This document shows positions 36,501 through 48,500 of a DNA stretch of 64,000 nt, in pieces. A model generated the notes under the pieces. The model was given only the letters and a program-made list of their open reading frames with translations, ran no database searches and was not told the origin of the DNA. This DNA is from Trogon surrucura (lineage: Eukaryota; Chordata; Aves; Trogoniformes; Trogonidae), in assembly GCA_020746105.1 (NCBI GenBank), contig CM036621.1, positions 50,998,264 to 51,062,263 on the forward strand. The letters run 5' to 3'. The translations under genes and the position numbers were made by a program. The number at the start of each line of letters is the position of its first letter. Position 1 is the stretch's first letter.

Positions 36501-39500
36501 AACTCAGGTAAGGATTATTTTGGTGGTGCTCCTCAGATGCCCTGTTTGACTCACCTTCAGGGAATCTGGTTTTCTGAGCCTTCCAGGGTACACACTTTGG
36601 AAGTGAGGCTTTTTTTTTCCCCCACCCTCTTAAGAAGTCTCAAGCTGGCTTCTTGCAAATGCAAGCACCCCAAAATTACCTGTCACCATCAGAAGTGGTG
36701 ACAGGCCTTTCACCCTCTTTTGTTCTTTTTTTACCCCCCGCTTTAACCCAATTACAGGAGATATTGGGTCATTTGCTAGTAAAAGTAGGAGCTGGTATGG
36801 GATTTTCTATTTTTGAGCACCATCTACTGACTATAAAACTGAGTAACAGGAATAACTAATTGCTAAAAGACTCAAATCTCTAAACTCAGACCTTTCTCAG
36901 CTCACCTGAGGTTACAGTACAACCACCACAGGAAGAGAGTCAAGGCAGGGAGGAAGCATTTGTTTTTATAATTGAAAATGTAAAGATTCTTTTCCCTCTA
37001 CTCAGGAAAAACCATAAAACTCTTATCTGCTTTGCACAAGCCTTTCCAGACCAAATTTGTATTTCCAATTCCCCCTACTACTAGCATGGCCTGGATTTGA
37101 ACAATAAGTACAAAGGTTAAAGACTAAATCATGAAAGTCAGAACAGAACAGGGTGACAGATGCATCTCGGAGTTGCCACCAGCAACCATCCAGGATTAAT
37201 AGAAAAACAACCATACGGGTCATTTTCTTAATAGACCATCAGGAATTCCATAGTTAAAGCTGTGGCCAAGGACACTCCCAAAGAGACAGCTTGTCCGTTT
37301 TGTCAACTTCCTTCTCCCACACAAGCCTGAGTGAGAAGCAATGTTGAATTGATGAAGAGCACCACTATGGGTCTGTGTCTGCAATAACTGGGACGAGACT
37401 TTAAAGACAAAGATGCCTCATTCTTGATTTCCTAACCGAGGCAGTGGGAAATGGATAAACTTCCCATCCAGGCAATATGTTTAACTCGGTCCCTATCACC
37501 AACAGAAAAAGTTTGGGATTTTTTACTAGAAATCTAAGGGCCCTTCCTAGGACACACAACTAGTCCTTGGAGTGAGCCCCAGGTTCACAGTATTAACTGT
37601 GACATTTTGGCACCTGGATGTTGGAGATGCTGAGTGCAGCACTTTGTAGGCTTCTGCTCTGCAGATCCTGATCTGAGCGTGTAGCACCCTGATCTGGTGT
37701 CACGTAAATCGAACGTAAATCAAAGATGTACCCAAGTATCCTCTCTTGAGCAGAGACAGAGATTGGTTTCTGACACGTATCCATGGCATACGTGACGGTC
37801 ATTCAGCACACAAGGCACCCCGTGCTGGTGTTTTCAAGTCTGAAATCCCAGAACACTAATTCTGCCACGCCCAGCTGCAGATAAGCTGCCTATATGGACA
37901 GGGGAAAAATAATTTAAAAACTATCAACTAGTAAAGGACTTGTGTAACTGTGTGATGCATGACGAAGCCTGCTGCATGGAACAAAACTAGCGTTTGTTTT
38001 TGAATACAGAGTTCTTAAGAGAGTAAAAAAGTGTTTCTCCACATGTCCTTAATTCTTATTACATTTGCTACTCAAGTAGGTCATCTCTGAACAGAGAGAG
38101 AAACTCACTAAAATGCACTGACAGAAAGCTTCTGGGCTGGAAGGCAGGCAGGACCACGAATGTCAGCTGAAGAGCTCGGAGAGCTATTATGCTGCAGACA
38201 AACTCCATGTGAAACTGTGGAGTGAGAACAGGAACGTTAACAGTAGCTTCACCCACAGCGCTTTCTTAGGAACTGGCAAGTTTTTGCACGAAATTTTTTG
38301 GCACAGGCCTTCGGATTATGTCTGAGCCAGCTCCAGTGATGACTCCAGAAAGATTCCCTGAGACTGACATACCCAATGGACAAGGTGACCAGTCCCAAGT
38401 GCCCTTCCAGTTAGGAAGGGGACAAGTGCAAATATGACTTAGCCCTTAGGGACGTACAGGTGCCTGTGTGATGCCACCCAGACCAGCTTTCTTCTACCAG
38501 TTTGACTACTGAGGCGGATCCACCCTAGAGCAGCCCCAGGCACATCCCTTGCCCCTGTGCACCCTGCCACTGGTGCCGGAGCCACACTGGTGGCAGTTAC
38601 TAAATCACTGCATGGCATAAAGGTGTCCCAGGACAGGTAACTTGGACACCAGCTACACACCAAGGCATCTCTTTGGGACACTACTGAAAACTAGAAGGAA
38701 AAGCAAACAGAAAAGCCACCACTTAGTCCTCTCCACAACGTTTTTAGAAGAGCTTTGCCTCCTTTTTTTCCTAAAGTGCTGCTAAGCAAGGAGTCCCTCA
38801 AAAGTAAGGACTGTCCATATATACTAGTAGACACTTTAACTTCGGCTAACCTGGAAACTTATCTGGAAGATACCTTTGGAGGGTCTAGGGAGGGACAAAC
38901 TTTGGGAGAAACACTGGAATTTAGAGTAAATTACATAGAGAGTAACATTTCAAGAGCTCAGAGAGTAATTTCAAGTATTAGCAGGGATTGTGTCGCAAAG
39001 CCCTTCTCTTACCACCTAATAAATCAAAAGCACCTCACAGTATTTCCAAAATACTGTTTTAAATCACCGTAGAGATTGTAAGATAGCAACAAGATATCTG
39101 ATTTTGTCTTACATAAGCAAAAAGGTGGTGACTAATTTAGCCAATGACAAGTAAAGACAAAAGTTGCCTGTAAGGAGATATGAAGCAACTAAGCTAGAAG
39201 TTTGCCCCTACTTCACTGAGGTTTTATTACATCTTAGACCCATTGCCAAAAGCACTTTCAACTGGCTGGTTTACTGCATAGCACTTAAATGTCAAGTAGT
39301 AATAGTTTAAATAACGTCAATACTCTAACACTGCCACTGGGAGGCACGTTAAAACAAAAAAATCCCTGAAAGAGCAAGGCTCTAGAGCCTCACATTTCCT
39401 TGCACATCCTCTCGATTACACACATTCACACAAAACCAAATGCAATTAGAAAAGGGACACTTGTACAAATGAGCACAACTGAACGCACTTTCCCCACGAA

Positions 39501-42500
39501 GCCAATGAAATCTGTTCAAATGGCGTGATCAGCAGTGCAGGTAGAGCATATTTCACTCCCACATGTTCAGAAAGGCACATTAATTACTTAGCCAGGCTCA
39601 TCCAGAAATTTTTGAACAACTGTAAAGCAACTATGAAGATAAAAGCTTTAAAAGTAAATGAACTAGAAAGTTACATAGAACACTTCAAAAAAACCCTCTA
39701 ATTCATCTGCACTTAAGTCCATTAAACTCAACAAGATATTGAACTATTATTCTAAATCTCATGATATCTCACATACAAAATTTTCTCACCTATCCTAATA
39801 GTGGTAATTTTTATTCTTTCTTAAACTGTATTTCTCAAAACAGAACTCTCTCAATAGCTAATCTACTCTTAATGTTTTACTCATAAAAACCGTGAAGCTA
39901 AATCCACCAGGCTGCTGATTCTCACTCACATGAGACGCAGCCGAAAATCTGTGGCATTGGTCACACAAGTTATTGAACTGTGGTGAGGGACAGGAGAATG
40001 ACAGCTCACTTTTCAGAAGAGTTTGATAGCTGTGTAACTCTGCACTCAATGATGTCTACTAGAAAATATGTACAGCTGTACATATAATCAAGGAGCAGGC
40101 ATTAACAGTGAGCAGGTATCATATGAACTGCCGTAGGCACAATCCTAGCTTATCTCCACCCAAAATTAAAAATAAATAAATAAAAATCTCTAGTCCTGAA
40201 TAGAAAGCTAAATATACAGTGAGTATCCCAGGGGACTCTCCAATTTTCTGCCCTCTGATTTTCCAAGACATTTGATATGTTCTCGGTCTCTTCCAGAGAG
40301 ACACTACTTTGAAGTATCTGGTGACACCCTAATAAAATCCTGAGACTATTCCCTTCTCTGTAGTTTGCCCAAAGGGTAAGAAGTAGATGGAGCATCTGAA
40401 TGCTTTAACAGCAGCATCTTTCCCCAGGGCTTTTCACCCTGTCCAGACATTTACACATTTACAGTGAGCAGAAAGTAACTGTCACTCAGCCTGAATTAGC
40501 TGAGCACAGCCCCACACTGCAAGGGTCAGGGCCCTTCAGCCCATGACCCAGCAATTTGTTGGGAAATTAGGAACTTGGATAATAATTCGGAAATAAAGAT
40601 TTTTGTGGATTGAGTCTTCTTAAACTGGTGATAAAGAGTTGCATACAACCCTGACTACAAAACCTTACATAACTGGGACCAGAATCAGAAATCTTACCTT
40701 GAATTTCTTTTAAGGAGCGTTTGAAATATTTTCTATAAATAGGTCATTTAGGTGTAGGTGACCTTACTCAAATCAAGTAGCTTTTTAAGCCCTCAACAGA
40801 CCCTGCTGGCTTAAAGTAGAGTGATTCTTAATTGAACTGAATGCAACATGCACATACTAGAATATTTAGCCCCAGCACAGCTCTGTCTAGTGAGCTTTGT
40901 TTCAAGAAGGAGCAATGAAACAAAGGGCTGATGTGACGTGCTGGTATTTCCCTCATCTGAATTCTGAGAGAAAGTCTCACATGGTCAAAAAGCTCTATCA
41001 GCTTATATACACAGAGCCATCTCGATTTATACATATCTGATAGCCCATTCAAGCCAGGTGGCTAATCCAGGTATCAGTTTTCTACACCCTAGACAAACGC
41101 ACCCGAATTATTTTCCACTTGGCATCTAAAGTCTTTTGGCATGAGTTTCATTGTAGCCAGCTATGAAAGCTCATCTGCAAGTAAGATAAGAATGTTCAAG
41201 AAAATCAGTCTAAGTTTTCCTTTATATTTTCATTTTTTTTAATCCTGTTTTCATGGGAATGTTTCCCAGTCACCAACACCGGAGAGCAAGAGTCTGAGGG
41301 CAGAAGCAAACTTCCACAAAAGGTGACACATTGCATTGACCCAGGCAACATTTCAGCTCTGCCAAAGTCTTTAGCAAGCTCCTCTATTAATGTATTGGGA
41401 CTGATGGCCAAGATCCGTATTAACTTTCTCACTGACCAAGTTCCAGCCCCAGCCGGTACTAATCAGGAGGTCAGCACGGTGCTAAATCTTCATCAGCTAA
41501 CTCAGACAAAAATATGGACACCTTTTCTACACAATCACACCTGACCATGGCTACACTTTGCCTTGAATATATGCCTGTTCCCACAGGCTAACAGATTACA
41601 AATAGCAGAAAAGATGAAAGAGGATTGTCAGTTGAGCATTTTATATACTCAATCTATTTTCCAGATATTTCTCAAAAACTGAGAGTAATCTGGCCAGAAT
41701 GTTTTCCAGCTAAAACTGAGAACTTAGAAAACTCCTTTCAGTTGTAGTTTTAGTTTTTAAAATAGGAGGCAGGAGGTTAACATCTCAAATTCAACCAAAT
41801 ATTGTGACCTATTTTGACTGTTCAGTTAAAAAAAAAAATAAAAAAATCAGTGAAGTTAAGTCTGCTTGGATTTGATTATTTCAGAGCCCTCAATACACTG
41901 AAGAGAGACATTCACAAAGGTTATGCCTATCTTCAGGGTAACTAAGTGAGCTACAGGAGAAAACTTTCCTCACTAATTAGATTTTGTTGTTAGAAAACCA
42001 GGAGCAGTGAATGCTCAACAAAGAAAATCAATCGAAATTAGAGTAGGGATTTGAGTTCGCAACAGGGAAACTGTTGTCACACAACTATTCTCACACCAGC
42101 TCCATGACACTCTTAACCCAGTTGAGGTGATGGAGAAAGGAAATTCAAAGCAAAGTTTTCTAAATCCTTTTACCATGTCTCACAGCATCAGTTTGGAGAT
42201 TTGGCCTGGGCTTGGAGGATGCTACATGGTGAGACTAGATTTTTGCCTCTATATCCTGCAGCCTACCTAGAAACAACCCACTTGTAGTCCCACCATGACC
42301 CCTCCACTCCCCAAAAAAGCAAGTACCTTTTTCCCCACCAGGAACAGGCATCCTTCCAGCTCATAAAGCCTTTTGAGGGTCTTTGCTTCTATCATGGCTC
42401 CTCCCTTGCCTCCACATCACAAAAACCTCATCAGCACCTCCTCTCACCACACCAGTTAGCTCTGAAGCTGGCATGCTGGTGCCCTGCCCAACCCCAGCCC

Positions 42501-45500
42501 TAAAGGAAGAGTGCTCCTAGAGAGCACAGGCCACTGTGAACACAAGATTCTCACTGCCTTGCAGGGTACATCTATGCATCAGGCACTAACCTAGAAATAC
42601 AGGTGGGTCCAAAAGGCACAGATAATTTTTTCCTTAATGTTCAAATTTTGAAAAAAGTGACCAGTGTGGAAGAAGTCACAGTCAGACACCACCTCCATCA
42701 ACAGGTTAATCTTCTGCTCGGTGCCAACAACTACAGCACGCTGAGAAGACAAGCAGCAGCACTGCGCTAATGTTGAGCACTCCACTATCCACCTAAAGGG
42801 TTGCACAAAGCCCAATAAAGGTACAAGGACCCTCGAGCTGCATTTAACACACAACCTGCAAGCCATGTGTGACCCCAAGCAGCTTGGCAAACACATGGCA
42901 CCTCTCACCCTTAACGCTCCTTGCTCACCAACTTTATAGCTTATTGGAGAAATAGAATCCTTCCCTATAAGGAAGTCTTGGTAGGTCCAGACAACGAATA
43001 TCTCCTCTTGACGGTATGGACCCAGAAAGTGCTGACATGAATCAAACTTGCTGCTTGCCACTCCCTGCTGCTCTCCAGCCTCCTAAAAATAGACATCATA
43101 AGATGTCGATCAAGATATGGAACCTCCTGTCACTTTGCCCTAAGAAAGTTAAAGAACTCACCAAGGGGAGGGACTGCTTCCTTCTGACACCTAATCCAGG
43201 CAATGCCGTCAGCACCGCCGGATAAATAAGGGAAGAAAGGCCAGGAAAGCAGGACCACTCTCAAGAGACTCAGCTAGTCCCTCAAGCCTGTCTGCTGCTC
43301 TGCTTGTCCATCTCAACCATGGTGGGTCCACTGGAAAGCTAATGTTAGCAGTGAGCCAGTGTATTTTACATAAGTAAATCAGGCTTCTCGCTCAACTTGG
43401 TTCTGGTGGGGGGTGGGGGGAAGGACGGTCCAGAAGACAGTTTAAGTTTGCTTGGCTTTCCTCTTTGAACTTGAAGGACTAAGTGAGGTTTTCCAGTAAG
43501 CCTCAAGTTCTGTACCAAGCAACGGTAGACAAGCAGATCGTGTAGCTTCAGGCAGAAGGGTTACAATTTGCTAGTGCTGTCTGCTAAGCTTTTTTTTTTA
43601 TTTAAATTGGATGCAACTTGCTAAAGTGGCAAAGGAAAATAGTAATATTTTTATATAAGAAAATATTATAGTTTAGAACTTTATGAAACAATGTACTGCC
43701 AAAGACTAGTTTGAAATATAAACTTTCAGAGATTGGTTTAATTTCTATGTTACTGTAGGGAAAAAAAGCTACTTGTTAAGCAGCATTACTTCAAATGGTG
43801 TTAATAAAATGGGTTTATATTAAAACAGTAAATGACCTGATGGTACATTAATGAGTTCTTTGTTAGTTAAGAGACTTCAGATTTTTATTGTTTAGAAGCT
43901 TATTGCTAGAGCCAAAACCCTGGCTTTCTCCAAGATGCAGATCTTTAACGAAATCTTTAAGGATAGACCCAGTGACACATTTTTACAAGATAAATTGCTA
44001 GTTTGGGTTGCTAGGGCCTAATTACATTGGGCAAGACAGATGTGAGAGTGCTCAGATACTTCGTGCTATTTGCTTTCTCTCAGTGCATTTTCAGCAGTAC
44101 TAGTTCTCTTTTTTTTTTCTCTCTCTCTCTTTTTCTTCCCAACTGCAGTCCTTCACTCCTGACCAAATTAACGGTAAGTGAAATAAAAGTTTACAGTTTA
44201 ACAGGGGGCAAAGTGGGGAACATAATGGCTAACAAATGCTAAAAATTCACTAGTCTTAACAGCTCTTTTGCTATCTGTATAACTTCTGCGCATCTGACAG
44301 ACCACATTTTTGCTGTTTTGGAAGATGACTCATGGATTGAACTGGATGCTTTAGAAAACAAACAGGTTCTCCCCCAGCCCCCTCTTCCTAAGCTACTTTT
44401 TTTGTGATTGATTTCCCTCCAACAGATCGAGTTCTCCAAGGAGCAACAGGATGGTAAGTTACGAGAGCGCCAATGTATTTTACATATACATGGTTTCAGA
44501 GAGGAGCTGCAGGCTCAGAAGTTTAACCTTTACAAAAAGATGAGCTAGGACTTCAGCTGGTATAAATCACCACTCTCGACTTCGGAGAAGCACTGCTGAC
44601 TTATGCTGAACAAGAATCTGACCACAGACTTACATGTAATTCATCCAGGTACTATGTGCTGCCCAGGCCAAGAAGTTTATGCCACAGTACAAAGATGAAA
44701 TAGGTGTTACCAGCTCTACGTACCAAACGTTCTTCAGTTGTGCTCTTGTGCTGGCCGCTCATAAAGAAGCTGCAAATAAGTCTTGCATTTCGAAGTCAGG
44801 GGGGAAATAGGCAGATAAAGGACAACAGAAGGAGGGACTGGGCTGAAAATTTAACTTAGCTGCAGAGACACTGCAATTTTACATGAACAGAAGGTGCTAG
44901 AGGCTTACATGCCACTTTTACCAGGAGGTGTTGTAGAAAGAGAGGAACAAAGGTTTTCTTACTGTGAATACATACATGAAGTATGGAAATAGCAAATAAG
45001 TAACTTGTGTAAACTGCTGCTTATAAACACAATAGTCTGGATATGCTGCAATTCTTAAGCATCTTGCTGTATTCTCTGTTTCACAAGCCACCAGCAAGTT
45101 CCAAATTTTTTTTTTTTCAATCTGCTAAAAAGATCTGATTAAAAATTCTGACATGAACAGAAGTCCCCACTGAAGTTCTGGAAAACTATGTTGGAGTGTT
45201 TTAAATATATTAAGATATGCATTTGGGCTGTATTAAATAACATAGGTTTTTAAAAATGTCAAAAATTCAGTAGCAAATATAGTTGACTTTTCACTGGGAA
45301 CAAAGTATTTAGAACAGAAGATAGATACAAGGATCCACTGGAAATCCAGAAGGTGAATAATAGCTAGAAGCAGGTCTTAGGAGAGAGCCCTGAACTTCCT
45401 GAACACCAGCCTGTTCTGGATTACACCACCAAAGCAATAAGGACAGATATACTGCAGTAAGTGAGGCTGAAAACATCTCTCTTCCTGCAGTCCAAACACT

Positions 45501-48500
45501 CACAGTCGCATAAGATCATTTGAACTCTTTCTCACTTTTTTAATTCTAAAACTTTTACAAAAGGGTTGGGAGAGCTTATGGATAAATGCCATCAATCCAA
45601 AGCTGCTGGCACATATAACAAAGCAAAATATTTCTTTTGGCTTCCCTACATATTTCAGATCACCCAGCTGTTGTAACGCTTTGATGACCGAACCAAGCAG
45701 AGCAATTAAAAGCTACATGAGAGAGAGAATTTCCCAGGAACAGAAATTTCCCGCCCTTAGTAACTATTTCCATCCACACAGGCTGATGCACCAGCAGCTG
45801 TGTAGTACCCTTCTCACAGGGGCATTCTAGACATGCGTATCCCAGCTGAGGTATAAACTAGGACTAGCTATATATATAAAGCCAAACACTAAAAACTAAA
45901 ATCCCACAGCAAAGATATATTGCAGCGAAATGCAAGGCAGAGACAAAAATAAATTCAGGCATTTTCTCCAATCCAAGAACTAGTGTTCAGAACCCAGTGA
46001 ACGTAAAACTTCACAGGATTTACAGAACAGAGAAGCTCTCCGGATGGCTTTGCTAATATCAGACGGACATTGTTTTATACCTTCCTCTGGCTAAATGTTA
46101 TTAACACACCAGATGAAAGATCGGTTCATATGGTATAAGTCACTGCAGCTCTATCAACCTCAGCTGCTAGAGCAGGAGCCGACTTGAGGTTGGTAGGGGG
46201 AAGCTCTACACAGGTCCAGAAAGCCTTGATTTCATACCCTGCAATAAAAGCTGTAAGGGTTTAATGGAGGTATAGGTCTCTCAGATCAGACAGTAAGAAG
46301 ATTAGTTTCAGATGGATTAGATTACAGCCTATCAGGCCAACACCCTCTATCAGTGCTTTTACTGGGTGCCAGCAACTCCTCCACTAAGGTGGCATACAGA
46401 TGGCTAAAGCAAGAACCCTAATACCTCTGCATCACACGTCTGTAACACAAGATGAATGAAGACATGATTTGAAATGTGGTTTTACTCCCAAATCTGCTCT
46501 AAGGCACCAAAAAATATTCCACCTACACAGCCTGTGAAACACAAAGCCTGTCTTAGATGCTGGAAGCACATCACGGCCAAGGGAAAGACATTTCAATTGA
46601 TTTACTCGGAGCTAAAACACAGCATCATCAGACACTGTAGTGCAGAAGATATCAACAGTACGGCCCAAGATGCTCTTGACGTACAAGGTTCAAAGACTGC
46701 TTTTTAGCTAGATCCCTGACTTTTGCCCCTCCCTCTTCCCTCTTTTTACAAAACACATTATTTATTACAACAAATACTCTAAAAAAAACCTGAAAAGATT
46801 GATTAACGTGGAACTGTGCAACAGAAGATGAAGACTGGCAATGCAATGAAGGCAACCACCTGTGCTGTTTCTTGTAGAAAGAATGTCTGTCTGCACCCCA
46901 AGTCCTTGGTCAGCAGCAAGGATCACTTGACAGCACTGGAAGGAGCTAAGTCTCAAAGCATACATCCTGGAAATGCACTGGAATAAGGCACCACACAAGT
47001 ACTACCACTGGGAAAAGTGGATTTTCATGCATCTGTAAGAAGCAGAGACAGACCACAAAGGCCAGAGGAGGGAACAAACACAGGCAGAAGTGTCATTGTA
47101 AGGCAACTTTAAGGGAAAACAAAAGTAGAACCATTCGAAATTCACCTTCAAGTTCAACTTTCATTTCAACTGTGTAGTTGAGATGCTGGGATTGCAGGCA
47201 GGACTTCTCAAAGCAGACAGATGTTTTGCACCATCAGATACTTTGACAGAAGAGCTCCAGTCCTCTGGTGAGATAAGGTGGAGTGGATAAAAACATTTTT
47301 ACCTTCTGCTGCTATGTCATATAAAGAAACCTGTTCTTGAATGGCAATGCCAAGCTTATCTTTCCCCATGCTCAGAATAACTATGGGGTCAATCACAGAG
47401 CTATTAAGGGTTATTAGCGCCAGCAAAGCTGTGAAAGGTAGATATAAAAGGTTAAAAATAGTGAAACCAAAATGTCAGAGGGGAGGAGTTTTTCTTGGGA
47501 TTGTGGGCCAAAGATTCCCCTGGCTAACTCCCCCAGAGTTGGTGGAACGGTGCCAGGAGACAACAGGCTCACATCTTTGTCAACAGGGAGCTGACTGGCT
47601 CAATTTAACTGCTGCTTTTTCCTCTGCAGACTTCAAGGAGGCCTTCCTCCTCTTTGACAGGACTGGTGATGCCAAGATCACCCTGAGCCAGGTTGGCGAT
47701 ATCATCCGGGCGCTGGGGCAGAACCCTACCAATGCCGAGGTCAACAAGATCCTGGGCAACCCCAGCAAAGAGGGTAAGTAGCCCACAGCCTCTCTTGGGC
47801 CCCTCCTGAGGCTGAGGAACTGTCATTAGGCAACATCAGTAGCTACAGCAGGAAGGAGAAGAGCTTTGGCTCCAATGGGGAACAAGGGGGACTCTGCAGC
47901 AACAACACACAATTTCTCCAGTTCCTTTTGAGGATGATAGGGAATACAGCACTCAGAAAGAGGAAATGCTTCTCCTTACGATACGCAGGATTCTGTGAAG
48001 GGACCATTTGGTGTAGATGTAACACATGCTCATTGCTGCTCACAGTCCATTTGTGCCTCAGCCCTTGCTGAGGAGCTATAAGTCCATTTCTAACAGCTGA
48101 TACTCAGCTCTTCAGGACTAACACAGAGGTGAGACCATGATAGGGCTTTAAGTAACTACAGCCATAACTGACAGGGATTCTGATATAGCTGGAGAGTAAA
48201 ATAGTTTCTGTAACAATTGTATATCCAGAAGTCTCTTATATGTTTCCACCTATTATATTTCATCACTGCCCAGATCACGGCTGCTGTTTGCAAAGATGCA
48301 GGAGGAAAAAGATAGAAAAAGAAAAAAAAAAGATCATTTTATTAGGCAGTCTTTCTCCAACAAAAAACATTTGGGAAAGGACTTACTGAGGACTACAACT
48401 TCAGGCTCATGAGAACAAAGGGGTTAGAAACACTAACCTTAAAATCCTTAAACCTCCACACTGAACACATCAATAGTAAATTTGGACACCTCCTGCACTG

